64,000 bases of DNA, taken from the NCBI GenBank assembly GCA_003576915.1, contig QEVF01000010.1:57803-121802 (forward strand), written 5' to 3'. The DNA comes from Planctomycetota bacterium (GTDB taxonomy: Bacteria > Planctomycetota > UBA8742 > UBA2392). Each line of letters starts with the position of its first letter. The first letter of the stretch is position 1. Below are positions 24,524-34,317 of the stretch, piece by piece. Made by a program: the position numbers and the translations under genes. Below the pieces are notes generated by a model that did not search any database, had not been told where the DNA came from, and worked only from the letters and a program-made list of their open reading frames with translations.

Positions 24524-26224
24524 CTACTCCTCTTCATCGGCGTGGCGCGTCCAGGCGCGCGCGGAAGGTTCAGCGGCGGGCGTCGCAAGCCTGAGGAGTT
24601 CGAAGTAGCGCTTGCGCGCCACGTCATGCTCGAACAGGTTGTCGAAGATGGCTTTGCGCACGGTGTCCAGCGGCAGTCGCTCGGCATTGACGGCTTCAAA
24701 CAGGCCATGACCCAGGGAGCGGCCGATGGCCCTCGTCAGACCTACATGGGCCGCGGTTCCCTGGCTGAACAGCGCCCGGGTGCGCCCCTCCACCTTGGAG
24801 CCTTCCAGCACGCGCCGCGCATAAAGATCGTGTGCGATGTAGCCCCGCGCGATGTCCCGGTCCAGCCGTTGGGGCGCGTTGAGCCGGCGCTTGTGGCGCA
24901 GGGATTCAAACAGCTCCTGCCACTCGCCCAAAGAGCGAGGTTTGCGCCTCGGGTTGATGACCTTGCTGCCGAAGAACGCCAGGGCCTCCAGCATGATGCG
25001 CGCATAGAAGTCGTCCCGCGCAGCCACAGGCGCCACGCGCATGGGTCTGAGAATGCCCAGGATGTACTTCATGGCGCCCTCGGCGGCGTGACTGACGGAG
25101 AGGTTGCCGAGGTACAGCACATTGGCGCGGACGAAGAACGCGGTTTCGCTGAGCTGCATGTACGACTTCAGGGCGTTCATCTCTGTTTCGCTGTAAATGC
25201 CGCGCGTCACGAGATTCTCGAGCAGGTCAAGGTCGGCGGCGGTGGCCAGTTCAAAGCCGGCGGGGTCGGGTATCTCCAGCTTGAGAAACCCGGCGATGGT
25301 CTTCACGAAGTCCACCACCTGCTCCAGCAGGGTGCTTTCTCCGGGCAGGCCGGGGTCCAGATCCTCCAGGCCGGTGAACGCGAGTTCCGAACTGTTCTCC
25401 TGCCAGTTCAGGAAACTCTGATACTTCACCAGAGGCGTGGCGTTCATGATGCAGTAGGCGTCGCGCTTGACCTTGAGCACGTCCACGACATGTTCCAGTC
25501 GGCGCTCCACCAGCCGCCAGTAAAGCTCGCTGGAGTTCTGGTAAATGTGCAGTTGCCTTCGGCGTATGCCAAAGCGCGCCAGCCGCTTCTCGACCTCGGC
25601 CGGCATGTGACCCGGCGCGATGTGGAGATCGCCGTAGACCACGGCGATCAGGCGGTCGGGATAAAGCTCGGTCAGGGCGGCGACAAGTTGCGCCGCGTAG
25701 GCGTCGCGATAAGCCAGACTGCCCTTGGCCTCAGGCGCCCTGATGTTGAGCCCGAAAAGGGGCAGCCCCTGCGCCCGCGCCAATTCAAAGAAGCGCCCGA
25801 AGCTGCTCCAGGGAAAGCCCCAGGTCCTGCGCCAACGCACCGCCTTGCGGAATTCGGCTGCCGTCAGTTTACCCGCCAGAAAGCGCGAGGCCTGGGCGTT
25901 GTCCGCGGCGTGAAGCATCTCAACGGCCAGAACCACCTGGCGCTTGCGCTGCCGCACCAGCTCGCGCAGAAATGACAAGGCAGCGCTCTGGGCTGTGCGC
26001 AGCGTGTGGTAGTCGCCGAAGTAGGCGATGTTCGCCCGCATCAGCTGCTCAATGACCTCGGCGCGGCTGGCCACGCGTTCAAATCCCTGCGTGAACTCGC
26101 CTTCATATTGCGCGAGGTAACGGGCAAAGCCTGCGTCCGGCAGCTCGTAACTGTCGTCGATGCGCTGCTGCAGTTCCGCCACCAGCCGCTTCTGAAGCGA
26201 GACGAGTTCGTCGCGTGGCTTCAT
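24524..26224 (-). CDS. ChaN/Tiki-like protein (haem-binding uptake family), long form
   Basis: A 566-residue protein whose N-terminal half resembles the ChaN/Tiki superfamily: NIAYFGDYHTLRTAQSAAL (residues about 65-83) corresponds to the conserved G-(E/D)-x-H strand, VVLAVEMLH follows near 97, and YGDLHIAPGHM near 198 is the second acidic-His motif. In related proteins these residues line a metal or haem site. The C-terminal half (300-566) is helical and unassigned, making it about twice the usual length. No signal peptide is visible, so unlike the lipoprotein ChaN it seems cytoplasmic. It sits upstream of nothing obviously related; the heptose genes follow on the same strand. Confidence 0.65.
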   Translation of the reverse strand: MKPRDELVSLQKRLVAELQQRIDDSYELPDAGFARYLAQYEGEFTQGFERVASRAEVIEQLMRANIAYFGDYHTLRTAQSAALSFLRELVRQRKRQVVLAVEMLHAADNAQASRFLAGKLTAAEFRKAVRWRRTWGFPWSSFGRFFELARAQGLPLFGLNIRAPEAKGSLAYRDAYAAQLVAALTELYPDRLIAVVYGDLHIAPGHMPAEVEKRLARFGIRRRQLHIYQNSSELYWRLVERRLEHVVDVLKVKRDAYCIMNATPLVKYQSFLNWQENSSELAFTGLEDLDPGLPGESTLLEQVVDFVKTIAGFLKLEIPDPAGFELATAADLDLLENLVTRGIYSETEMNALKSYMQLSETAFFVRANVLYLGNLSVSHAAEGAMKYILGILRPMRVAPVAARDDFYARIMLEALAFFGSKVINPRRKPRSLGEWQELFESLRHKRRLNAPQRLDRDIARGYIAHDLYARRVLEGSKVEGRTRALFSQGTAAHVGLTRAIGRSLGHGLFEAVNAERLPLDTVRKAIFDNLFEHDVARKRYFELLRLATPAAEPSARAWTRHADEEE

Positions 26225-26275
26225 GAAGCGGCTCCGCTGCAGCGCCCCTTTGAGGGCGGATCCGGGGATTGGTCG

Positions 26276-26866
26276 CTAAGCCCGGGGAAACAGGGACTTC
26301 TCGATGATATCGCAGATCACGTGGCCCACGGCGATGTGGCACTCCTGGATGCGGGGCGTGTGGCTGCTGGGTACATGCAGCACGAGATCGCAGACTTCGT
26401 CGATGCGGGCCGTCTTCTGCCCGGCCCAACCCAGTGTCACGCAGCCGCGCGCCCGCGCGACCTCCAGGGCGGCGATGACGTTCTTGCTGTTGCCGCTGGT
26501 GGAGAGGCCCACCAGCACGTCGCCTTTCTGCAGCACGGCCTCAGCCTCGCGCTTGAAGATCTGCTCGTAGCCGTAGTCATTGGCGATAGCCGTGAGGCTG
26601 GCGACGCCCGCGGCCAGCACGAAGCTGGGCAGGGGCGGGCGGTCGTAGCCGTAGCGGCCTACGAGTTCGCCGACGATGTGGTGGCAGTCGGTGAAGCTGC
26701 CGCCGTTGCCGCACCAGTAGACCCGCCTTCCCTGGCGGAAGGCGCTGACCATCACGGCGGCCATCTCCGCCATGACGCCGGCCTGACGCACGGCGAGCTC
26801 CTGCTTGATGGCGGCGCTTTCGGCGAGCTGACGGTTGAACTCGGTCTGGATGGCGTCGGCGTTCAT
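26276..26866 (-). CDS. gmhA: Phosphoheptose isomerase
   Basis: Isomerises sedoheptulose 7-phosphate to D-glycero-D-manno-heptose 7-phosphate, the first step of ADP-heptose synthesis for the LPS core. The 196-residue protein has the SIS-domain motifs YWCGNGGSFTDCHHIVGEL near residue 45-63 and GLSTSGNSKNV near 114. ATG at 26866 was chosen because the upstream frame is the antisense-like shadow of hldE. It is the last gene of the group lpxH-like, hldE, gmhA, with 28 bp to hldE. Two of the three next enzymes of the pathway are fused in hldE; gmhB is not here. Confidence 0.92.
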   Translation of the reverse strand: MNADAIQTEFNRQLAESAAIKQELAVRQAGVMAEMAAVMVSAFRQGRRVYWCGNGGSFTDCHHIVGELVGRYGYDRPPLPSFVLAAGVASLTAIANDYGYEQIFKREAEAVLQKGDVLVGLSTSGNSKNVIAALEVARARGCVTLGWAGQKTARIDEVCDLVLHVPSSHTPRIQECHIAVGHVICDIIEKSLFPRA

Positions 26867-26894
26867 CGTTTGTCCTGGATAGGAACGTGAAGAC

Positions 26895-28400
26895 TCACTG
26901 GGTCCTGGCGCGGCGCGAGGAGCCGCGGTCGTTGGCTTTGGCGATGAGGTTGGTGGTGCTGACGCCCTGCACGAGGGGAGCGAACACGACACGGCCGCCG
27001 CGGGATTCCACAAAGCGCGCCCCTGCCACGTCCTTGCCCTCCCAGTCCGCGCCCTTGACCAGCACGTCGGGGCCCACGGTGCGGATGAGGTGCTCGGGAG
27101 TGTCGTCGTCGAAGGTCGTGACGTAGGCAACGTCGGCCAATGCCGCCAGCACCCGCGCCCGGGCTTCGACGTTGTTGAGGGGGCGCGACGGGCCCTTGAG
27201 GCGTCTTACGCTTTCATCGCTGTTGACGGCAACCACCACGATGTCGCCCTGCCCGCGGCAGAAGTTGAGGTAGGTGACATGGCCCTGGTGCAGCAGATCA
27301 AAGCAGCCGTTGGTGAAGACAATCTTCTCCCCGTGGGCGCGGTGGCGTTCCAGGGCTTTGGCCAGCTCCGCGTGGCCGACAACCTTGCCCACGTGATCAA
27401 AGCCCTCGTGGGCGCTGACGATGGCGCGACGCAGCTCTTCGCGGGTGATGGCCACGGCCCCAAAGCGCGCGACCTTGAGGCTTGCGGCCTGGTTGGCCAG
27501 GCGGGCCGCCGTCAGGAAGTCCACTCCGGCCGCGACGCAAACGGCAAAGCAGGCAATGAACGTGTCTCCCGCGCCGGTCACGTCATAAACGCTGCGCGCC
27601 TGGGCCGGAAAGTGAGTCAGGGGGCCCCTGCGCGGCACCACAGCCACACCATCGGCCGAGAGCGTGATCACCGCCGCCTCAAGACCAAGGCTTGCCGCCA
27701 GCTCACGGCCCGCCTTTTCAACACCCTCCATGGTGCGGCAGTCGATGCCCGTGGCGGCTTCCGCTTCGCTGCGGTTGGGCGTGACGGCTGCCGCGCCGCG
27801 ATACTTGCTGTAGTCGCGCCCCTTGGGGTCCACGATGACCCGGCAGCCGGCGTCCCGGGCGAGCTTGATGAAGGCCTGGGTTGCCTCGCGTGTCAGGACG
27901 CCCTTGGCGTAGTCGGAGAGGACCACGGCCTTGGCGGACTTGATGGCGCGCTGGGCGTGCTTGAGGATGGTGGCCGCCGCGTGGCCGTCGAGGGGGGTGT
28001 TGTTTTCACGGTCCACGCGCAGCATCTGCTGGTTCTGGCTGACCATGCGCGTCTTGAGCACGGTGGGGCGGCCTGCAATCTGTGCGGGCAAAAGCGTGAG
28101 GCCGGGCGTCTTGTCCGCGAGGCTGGTGAAACGCTCGCCCGGCTCGTCTTTGCCCAGCGCGCCGACGAGGCTGGCCTTTCCGCCCATGGAAATCACGTTG
28201 GCCGCCACGTTGGCCGCACCGCCCAGGCGGTCGTGCTCATGTTTGACGTGGAGCACGGGAATGGGAGCTTCGGGGCTGATGCGCTCGACGCCTCCGATCA
28301 CATAATGGTCGAGGATCAGGTCTCCGATGACGGCGACTTCGGGCCGGCCCAGGGAATCCACGGTGTCGATCAGGTCAGGGTAGGCGGCAGGTTTGCCCAT
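26895..28400 (-). CDS. hldE: Bifunctional heptose-7-phosphate kinase / heptose-1-phosphate adenylyltransferase
   Basis: Makes the activated heptose for LPS. The 501-residue fusion has a ribokinase-type N-terminal domain (about 1-325: GGAANVAANVISMGG near 55, anion-hole DVTGAGDTF near 270) and a cytidylyltransferase-type C-terminal domain (about 345-485: FTNGCFDLLHQGHVTYL near 358, ending in an LVKGADWEG segment near 455). Both halves look intact. It lies between the LpxH-like phosphatase (4 bp gap) and gmhA (28 bp gap), all on the minus strand, so one operon is likely. This is the clearest evidence for a heptose-containing LPS core in this organism. Confidence 0.95.
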   Translation of the reverse strand: MGKPAAYPDLIDTVDSLGRPEVAVIGDLILDHYVIGGVERISPEAPIPVLHVKHEHDRLGGAANVAANVISMGGKASLVGALGKDEPGERFTSLADKTPGLTLLPAQIAGRPTVLKTRMVSQNQQMLRVDRENNTPLDGHAAATILKHAQRAIKSAKAVVLSDYAKGVLTREATQAFIKLARDAGCRVIVDPKGRDYSKYRGAAAVTPNRSEAEAATGIDCRTMEGVEKAGRELAASLGLEAAVITLSADGVAVVPRRGPLTHFPAQARSVYDVTGAGDTFIACFAVCVAAGVDFLTAARLANQAASLKVARFGAVAITREELRRAIVSAHEGFDHVGKVVGHAELAKALERHRAHGEKIVFTNGCFDLLHQGHVTYLNFCRGQGDIVVVAVNSDESVRRLKGPSRPLNNVEARARVLAALADVAYVTTFDDDTPEHLIRTVGPDVLVKGADWEGKDVAGARFVESRGGRVVFAPLVQGVSTTNLIAKANDRGSSRRARTQ

Positions 28401-28404
28401 GCGT

Positions 28405-29220
28405 TCAGGCCTTCTGGGAGGTTTCGGCTACGTTATACATCGCCGGCAGCTTGTCGGGCTGTTCCGTGGGAGCGTCGAAGGGGGCAAAGCGCTCACCATC
28501 GAACTTGCGCAGAGAGAACTCGCCATTCTTTACGACGCAGACTACGGCTCCGTCGGAGCGCCAGTCACTCATGACCAGCAGGCGCCCCTTGCGCTCACCG
28601 GCTGAGTACTCGCGCACAAAGGGTGTATGCACGTGGCCGCAGACCACGATTTCAGCGCCGCGGCGAATCAGGCGCTGCAGGGGCTCAGCCTGGATACCGA
28701 AGAGGGAGGGACTCTTGCGGGCCGTTTCGCCCGTGCTCTTGCGCCGGAAGAACTGGGCGATCTTGTGGCCGCCCCTGGCTCCGATCGTGTACTGCAGCAC
28801 CCACCAGGGGGCGCTCTGGAACCAGAGCCGGAACAACTGGTACTTGCGGTCGCGCGAGCAGAAGCGGTCGCCGTGCTCCAGGGCCACGCGCCGGCCGCCG
28901 AACTCGCCCTCATAGACATTCTTAAAGGCCTGATAGCCCACGCGTTTGGCGTCGGCCCTCATCAGAAAGTCACGGTTGCCGCCCACGAAAATCGCGCGCC
29001 TGGCGCCTTGGGCAAGCCGCGCGAGCTGGTCAATCACGTGGCGGCCGTGGGGGTCTTCCAGTTGCGGAAATCCGATCCAGTATTCGGTGAGATCGCCCAG
29101 ACAGGCCACCTCCGGCGTACCCTCGACCCTGTCCACGAAGGCATCGAACAGGCGATTGCGCTGCTCGCTTGCGGGCGAAAGATGGAGATCAGAGAAGAGG
29201 ACCGCGTCGAATTCCGGCAT
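28405..29220 (-). CDS. UDP-2,3-diacylglucosamine diphosphatase-like metallophosphatase
   Basis: A calcineurin-type phosphoesterase of 271 residues with the metal motifs in order: FSDLHLS near residue 8, GDLTEYW near 41, GGNRDFL near 76, EHGDRF near 110 and GHVHTP near 190. The R-D-R-K-Y segment after EHGD and the overall length match the LpxH group, which cleaves UDP-diacyl-glucosamine in lipid A synthesis. Its place immediately before hldE and gmhA supports a lipopolysaccharide role. An LpxG/other phosphatase assignment is possible. Two close ATGs (29220 and 29229) could start it. Confidence 0.78.
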   Translation of the reverse strand: MPEFDAVLFSDLHLSPASEQRNRLFDAFVDRVEGTPEVACLGDLTEYWIGFPQLEDPHGRHVIDQLARLAQGARRAIFVGGNRDFLMRADAKRVGYQAFKNVYEGEFGGRRVALEHGDRFCSRDRKYQLFRLWFQSAPWWVLQYTIGARGGHKIAQFFRRKSTGETARKSPSLFGIQAEPLQRLIRRGAEIVVCGHVHTPFVREYSAGERKGRLLVMSDWRSDGAVVCVVKNGEFSLRKFDGERFAPFDAPTEQPDKLPAMYNVAETSQKA

Positions 29221-29321
29221 CGGGGGCATGATACAGGCTGCGGCGTTGTGGGGCAGCCTCCTGTTTCCCGGATTGCGCCCGCCTGTCGCCAGTGACCCAT
29301 TTGCGCACTAACATGCCCGCC

Positions 29322-30626
29322 ATGAATTCACGGCGCGCGGCGGTCCTTTCCATCGGCAACGAAGTGGTGCAGGGCTTCCTCCTCAACACCAACTCGCAGT
29401 GGCTTGCCCGTGAGCTGGGCGAGTTGGGTTTTGACGTGCAGTATCACCTGTGCCTGCTCGATCGCGAGGACGACCTCGCGCGCCGGCTGAAGGCCGCCCT
29501 GGACGAAGGGCTGTTCATCGTCGCCACGGGCGGCATCGGTCCTACCGAGGATGACCGCACCCGTCAGGCCGCGGCCCGCGCGCTTGGCCTCGAACTGGAA
29601 CTCGACCATGAGGCCCTGCATGCGCTGCAGGAACGCTACTCGCAACTGGGCCGGCCCTTTCCCCGGGGCAGCGAAATCCAGTGCATGGCGCCCAAGGGGG
29701 CGACGACCATCCGCAACGCATTCGGAACCGCCGGCTGTTTCTACCTGCGTCGCGGCGAGGGGGGACTTTGCGTAATGCCGGGCGTGCCGCGCGAGATGAC
29801 GGGTGTCTGGCGCGAGGAGATGCGCAAACGCATCGTGGAGGATTTCGGTCTCTCACAGCGGTTCTACTCGCGGGAGCTCAAGTGTTTTGGCCAGCCGGAG
29901 AGCGAGATCGATCTGAAGGTGAAGCACCTGCTGCCCGACGGCGGCAAGAGCAGCGTCGAGGGTGCCATTCTTGTGGATGATGCCGTGATCCGTCTGCGCT
30001 GGCGCATGAGCGCCGTTCGCGAAAGCGAAGCCTACGCCGCCCTGCAGCCCTTCGTCGATCAGGCCAGAGCCCTGCTGGGCGATGTCGTGTTTGCCGAGGG
30101 CGACACCACGCTCGAAGAGGCGACCGTGCGCCTGCTGACCGAGAAGAAGCTGACCGTAGCCCTCGCCGAGAGCTGTACGGGCGGCATGATCGCCCACCTG
30201 CTCACGCAGGTGCCCGGTTCCAGCGAGACCCTGATCGAGAGCGCCGTCGTCTATGCCAATGAAGCCAAGGAGCGGCGCCTTGGAGTAACGAAGGAGACAC
30301 TGGCGCGCCACGGAGCCGTCAGTGAAGCCTGCGTGCGGGAGATGGTGGAGGCTGTCTCTGCCCAGAGCGGGGCTTCGCTGGCCTTGAGCGTCAGCGGTAT
30401 TGCCGGGCCGGGCGGCGGGTCTCCTGATAAGCCCGTGGGCACGATCTGGATGGCCCTTAAGATGGGTGCAAAGACTGCGGCCTGGCAAATGCGCATGCCC
30501 GGCGAGCGCGAACTGGTCAAGTGGCGGACGGCTCGCACCGCCCTCAACGCGCTGCGCCTGGCCGCGCTGCATGGCAGGCCACCGGAGCGTCCCACCTTCC
30601 ACGTGACCACCGTGGATGCCCGCTGA
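29322..30626 (+). CDS. cinA: CinA family protein (pyrophosphatase / NMN deamidase)
   Basis: A 434-residue two-domain protein. The N-terminal MoCF/COG1058 domain has GNEVVQGFLLNTNS near residue 12 and TGGIGPTEDD near 68; the C-terminal CinA_C (PncC) domain has AESCTGGMIA near 280 and SGIAGPGGGSPDKPVGT near 365. The first acts on ADP-ribose-type compounds and the second deamidates nicotinamide mononucleotide in pyridine nucleotide recycling. In some bacteria CinA also supports competence. The ATG at 29322 starts the conserved domain; TAACAT lies a few bases upstream as a possible -10. It is divergent from the LPS operon. Confidence 0.9.
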   Translation: MNSRRAAVLSIGNEVVQGFLLNTNSQWLARELGELGFDVQYHLCLLDREDDLARRLKAALDEGLFIVATGGIGPTEDDRTRQAAARALGLELELDHEALHALQERYSQLGRPFPRGSEIQCMAPKGATTIRNAFGTAGCFYLRRGEGGLCVMPGVPREMTGVWREEMRKRIVEDFGLSQRFYSRELKCFGQPESEIDLKVKHLLPDGGKSSVEGAILVDDAVIRLRWRMSAVRESEAYAALQPFVDQARALLGDVVFAEGDTTLEEATVRLLTEKKLTVALAESCTGGMIAHLLTQVPGSSETLIESAVVYANEAKERRLGVTKETLARHGAVSEACVREMVEAVSAQSGASLALSVSGIAGPGGGSPDKPVGTIWMALKMGAKTAAWQMRMPGERELVKWRTARTALNALRLAALHGRPPERPTFHVTTVDAR

Positions 30627-30746
30627 CACGGGAAGTCGGCGCTCAAAACTCGGAAGGGATGTAGATTGTCTGGCTGTTGCCGCGTCTGACACTGCTACCT
30701 GAGGTTGGATTCCCATTCCGCCGTTCTGTCCCCTGGGGCCAAGAAT

Positions 30747-31493
30747 ATGCCCTCCGCCAAACGCATCGAACAGGCCACCCTTTCCTTCCTGCTGACCGGC
30801 ATTGCGCCCCTGGACCGCAAGGATGCCATGCTGGCCATCTGTGCCGCGCTGACCGCGGACGGGCACGTGGAGCACACGCGCCGGGTGTTCGACTTCCTGC
30901 TCAAGGAGTCCGACCGCCCGGACCCCGAGCAGATGCGCGAGGCCATTCTTCAGACGCATCTGTTTGCCGGCTACCCGCGGGCCCTCAACGCGCTGGCTTC
31001 ATTCAAGGAGGCATGCAAGGCCGCCTCCAACCCCCTGTCGGGCGAGATCAAGCTGCGCGACACGCCGCTGGAGGGCGACGACATGGCGCTGTTCCGACAG
31101 CGCGGCGGCAAGCTCTTTGCCATGCTCTACGGGAACCTCGCCCCGAAGATTGACCAGATCGCGCGCGATGCCAGCCCCGACCTGGGTGATTGGGCCGTGG
31201 CTGAAGGCTATGGGCGCGTGCTGGCCCGGGACATCCTCAAGCCCCGGCAGCGTTCCCTCTGTATTCTGGCCGCGCTGATGCCGCTGGATGTGCTGCCCCA
31301 GCTCAAGGGCCACGTGCAGGGCGCGGTCAATCTGGGGCACCCGGCGGAGACGCTGTGGAAACTCTACGAGCTGATTCCCAAGTTCTTCGACCACATGCCC
31401 AAGAGCGCCAAGACAGCCTTTGAAGCCGTACTGGGCAAGCAGAAGCTCAGTGACGCGGACTTCGAACAGGAACAGAAGTACCGCTGGAGTTGA
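30747..31493 (+). CDS. Carboxymuconolactone decarboxylase (CMD)-family protein
   Basis: A 248-residue protein with two CMD/AhpD-like segments. Residues about 66-90 contain HLFAGYPRALNALASFKEA, the helix that closes a CMD unit, and residues 170-235 contain SLCILAALMPLDVLPQLKGHVQGAVNLGHPAETLWKLYELIPKFF, an almost complete CMD core. No C-x-x-C pair is present, so it is not an AhpD-type peroxidase reductant. The substrate is unknown. The ATG at 30747 is used because the earlier in-frame start is a TTG. It lies 120 bp after cinA and 45 bp before an MFS transporter, and may be co-transcribed with the latter. Confidence 0.7.
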   Translation: MPSAKRIEQATLSFLLTGIAPLDRKDAMLAICAALTADGHVEHTRRVFDFLLKESDRPDPEQMREAILQTHLFAGYPRALNALASFKEACKAASNPLSGEIKLRDTPLEGDDMALFRQRGGKLFAMLYGNLAPKIDQIARDASPDLGDWAVAEGYGRVLARDILKPRQRSLCILAALMPLDVLPQLKGHVQGAVNLGHPAETLWKLYELIPKFFDHMPKSAKTAFEAVLGKQKLSDADFEQEQKYRWS

Positions 31494-31538
31494 CCCTTAG
31501 CGCCGTGCCCCGGGCCCGGCAGGAAACGTCATTTTCGC

Positions 31539-32897
31539 GTGAATGCAACCGCATCTTCCAGCGTGGACCCAGCCACCGGCAAACTGACGCCTCAAGCCAG
31601 GCGCGGCGTGTTTGTGGTCTGGTTCGTCATTTTCCTCGACCTGCTGGGCTTTGGCATCATCCTTCCCAGCCTGGCGTATTATGTCGGTATTTTTCCCGTT
31701 CCGGCCTGGGCCACAGAGTTCGCGGCGGGCTTTGGCGTCACCGATCCGCAGGCCGTGTTCGTGGGCCTGATCCAGACCGTATTCTCCCTCTGCCAGTTTG
31801 TGTTCGCCCCGTGGTGGGGGAGGCTGTCGGACCGCGTGGGGCGCAAACCCGTGCTCATGGCAAGCATGGCCGGCTTTGCCTTTGCGTGGCTGATGTTCGC
31901 CTTTGCCCCATCCCTGGTTTTCCTGTTGGTGGCGCGCGCGCTGGCCGGTGTCTTTGCCGCCAACTTGAGCACGGCGCAGGCCTACATGGCGGATGTCTTT
32001 CCGCCGGAGCGCCGGGCCAAGGGCATGGGCCTGATCGGCATGGCCTTCGGCATGGGTTTTGTGCTGGGCCCGGCCATCGGCGCCGTGCTGGTCAGCGGGC
32101 CCGTGCTTGGGCTGTTCTTTGAGCCCGGCACACCCGGGTACGCCCGCGGCCACCTGCTGGTGCCGGCCCTGTTTGCGACGGCCCTGAGCCTCGCGGCTCT
32201 GGGCCTGGCTGCCCTCAAGCTCCAGGAGAGTCTGCCCGTGGAGGCGCGGGCCAACCCCCGCCAGCGCAAGGGCCAGGTGGCCGAGTTACTGGAGGCCCTG
32301 CGCAAGCCTGCCATTGGTCCCATGCTGGTGGTTTACTTCGTGGCCACGGCCGGGTTTGCGAACCTCGAGGCCATGTTCAGCCAGTTCAACAAAGACCATT
32401 TGGGTTTGCCCCAGAGCACGAATATGTGGGTGTTCACCTGCATCGGCGTGACCATCGCTCTGGTGCAGGGCGGCCTGATCGGTCGGCTCACCAAGGCCCT
32501 GGGCAGCCCCAAACTGCTGCTGATGGGGCAACTGGGCCTGGCGCTGGCCATGGTCTGGTTCGGTTTCCAGTTGGAGTGGTCTCTGGGCCTCAACGCCACC
32601 CTGCTCGTCATTCTGGTTTCGGTGCTGATCGGGGCCTTCAGCGCCATTTCCAACCCCAGCCTGCTGACGATCATCTCGACCCACGCCTCGCGCTCCACCC
32701 AGGGCGGGACCATGGGTTTTACAGCCAGCAGCGCAACGCTGGGTCGCATCGTCGGGCCGCTCATGGGCGGCGTCATCTACGCCAGGTGGGGGCCGCAGTG
32801 GCCCTTCGTGGCGGGCGCAGCCTTGATCTTTCTGGGCACCCTGGTGGTCTTGGCCCGCTGGCGGCAGGTGGCTTCGCTGCCGAAATCCGACCCTTGA
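31539..32897 (+). CDS. MFS transporter, DHA1 (TetA-like) type
   Basis: A 452-residue inner-membrane protein with about 12 spans. The MFS motif A is clear as GRLSDRVGRKPV near residue 98, in the loop between spans 2 and 3, and span 5 shows the antiporter-type GPAIGAVL near 182. Such proteins usually export drugs or metabolites with proton antiport. The central loop (about 220-250) is basic. Start: GTG at 31539, with a weak ribosome-binding site; no ATG before the first span. The substrate cannot be told from sequence or from the adjacent CMD-family gene. Confidence 0.85.
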   Translation: MNATASSSVDPATGKLTPQARRGVFVVWFVIFLDLLGFGIILPSLAYYVGIFPVPAWATEFAAGFGVTDPQAVFVGLIQTVFSLCQFVFAPWWGRLSDRVGRKPVLMASMAGFAFAWLMFAFAPSLVFLLVARALAGVFAANLSTAQAYMADVFPPERRAKGMGLIGMAFGMGFVLGPAIGAVLVSGPVLGLFFEPGTPGYARGHLLVPALFATALSLAALGLAALKLQESLPVEARANPRQRKGQVAELLEALRKPAIGPMLVVYFVATAGFANLEAMFSQFNKDHLGLPQSTNMWVFTCIGVTIALVQGGLIGRLTKALGSPKLLLMGQLGLALAMVWFGFQLEWSLGLNATLLVILVSVLIGAFSAISNPSLLTIISTHASRSTQGGTMGFTASSATLGRIVGPLMGGVIYARWGPQWPFVAGAALIFLGTLVVLARWRQVASLPKSDP

Positions 32898-32910
32898 GCA
32901 TGGTTTACGC

Positions 32911-34317
32911 TCAGGGCAGGAACTCGCCCTGATCCGGTGAAGCAGGCACTGTGGCCAGCACACGAAACCCCCGGGCGTCAAAGCACTTGCCCCGCGCAAT
33001 GGCGAGGGTTCCGTGTACCGCAAGGGCTGCGGAGGCCGCCGAGTGTGCGTTGATGTAGGTGCTGGCGCTGATCTTGAAGTCATGAACCTGAATGCTTGTC
33101 CCCAGCCAGATGCCACCCTCATTCTCGGTGCCGATGTCTTCGCGGCTGCCGCTGGACAGACTGGCGCCCGCAAGCTCCAGCGTTCCTCCGGAGGCTGAGA
33201 AGCTGGCGTCCTGGCTGATGCGAAGCCCCCGCTGGCCGGTCTGGTGAGCGATGAGTGTGCCTCCTGACATGAGGACCACTCCGGAAATCTGAAACATGGC
33301 GCCCGAAGTGCGATTGCGGACGGTGCCGCCTGCGATCTCCAGCCTTGTGCCGCTGTGCCAGATGTCGTCATCCACTTCCAGGCTGCCCCCGTATACCGTG
33401 ATGGAGGCGCCGCAGAAATCTGCATCGCCGCCGGCACGGAATGTCCCGCTGCGCAGGACCAGCTCGCTGCCATCAAGCCAGCTGTCTTCCCAGCCGCTGT
33501 GGCCGCCGTTGCATACTTCACAGGTGAAAGTACCTCCGTCAATTTCGAGCCGGCCCGCCACCTGAAAGCCGTAGGCGTTGGATATGGTGCAACGGGCGCC
33601 GCGCTCGACCAGCAGCGTTGTCCCGGCCTCAACGACAAGCCCGGCCTCGCCGACCTTGGCATTTCCGCGGCTATGTGTGGATAGGTCGCTCCCCTCTGCC
33701 AGCCTCTTGATGCCGCCTGAGAAGCGGGTGCGAAAGAAGGCGGTCTTGCCATATACGGTCTGGTTGCTGCCGGAGAACTCCACGGTGGCCGTTCCGGGTT
33801 CGAAGGTGCCCAGATTCTCCCAGTTGCCGGAAACGAGGATCGTTCCGGCACCGGCGCTGAGTCTGGCCCCGGCCTCTATCAGGACGGACCCGAAGCGGGA
33901 CTGCGCGGGCAGCGCAAGTCGCTGTGTTCCCGCGCGCACGACCAGGTCAGCGCCTTCGTCGGGAAGGCCGCCCTCCCAGTTGGCGGGGTCGTCAAAGCGA
34001 TCGCTGGCCGTGCCCTGCCAGGCCGCCTTGGGCGCCCTTGGGGGCTTTACCTCGGATGACGGGGCCGGCGCCGGCTCGGACTTCACCGGATCTTCGGCAG
34101 GTGCCGTGGCCTCAGGCGACGGTGACGGTTCAGGGGACCGTTTCGGCAGGCGCGGACTCGATGGCTCCGCGAAGGCGACTTCTTCGGCGGGCGCGGCCTG
34201 TGTGTTGTCGCGCGCGGGTTGCCGGGGGGACAGATGAAGGGTGAGCGCCACGGTGCCCAAGGTCCAGAGGCCCAGAAACAGCAGGGCTGCGGCATGCCTG
34301 AACCCGGGTTTGAACAT
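32911..34317 (-). CDS. Membrane-anchored beta-repeat (parallel beta-helix-like) protein
   Basis: A 468-residue exported protein. The ATG at 34317 gives a single N-terminal membrane span (AAALLFLGLWTLGTVALTL near residues 9-27), followed by a Pro/Ala/Glu-rich stalk (30-105). The rest (110-440) consists of short beta strands repeating with G-G-T, S-G-G-T and E-I-D-G-G-T turns, as in beta-helix and autotransporter-like domains. There is no visible autotransporter barrel and no sorting motif. One C-x-x-C pair (TCEVCNGGH near residue 262) could form a disulfide. It probably projects into the periplasm or surface layer. Its stop is 13 bp from that of the convergent MFS gene. Confidence 0.65.
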   Translation of the reverse strand: MFKPGFRHAAALLFLGLWTLGTVALTLHLSPRQPARDNTQAAPAEEVAFAEPSSPRLPKRSPEPSPSPEATAPAEDPVKSEPAPAPSSEVKPPRAPKAAWQGTASDRFDDPANWEGGLPDEGADLVVRAGTQRLALPAQSRFGSVLIEAGARLSAGAGTILVSGNWENLGTFEPGTATVEFSGSNQTVYGKTAFFRTRFSGGIKRLAEGSDLSTHSRGNAKVGEAGLVVEAGTTLLVERGARCTISNAYGFQVAGRLEIDGGTFTCEVCNGGHSGWEDSWLDGSELVLRSGTFRAGGDADFCGASITVYGGSLEVDDDIWHSGTRLEIAGGTVRNRTSGAMFQISGVVLMSGGTLIAHQTGQRGLRISQDASFSASGGTLELAGASLSSGSREDIGTENEGGIWLGTSIQVHDFKISASTYINAHSAASAALAVHGTLAIARGKCFDARGFRVLATVPASPDQGEFLP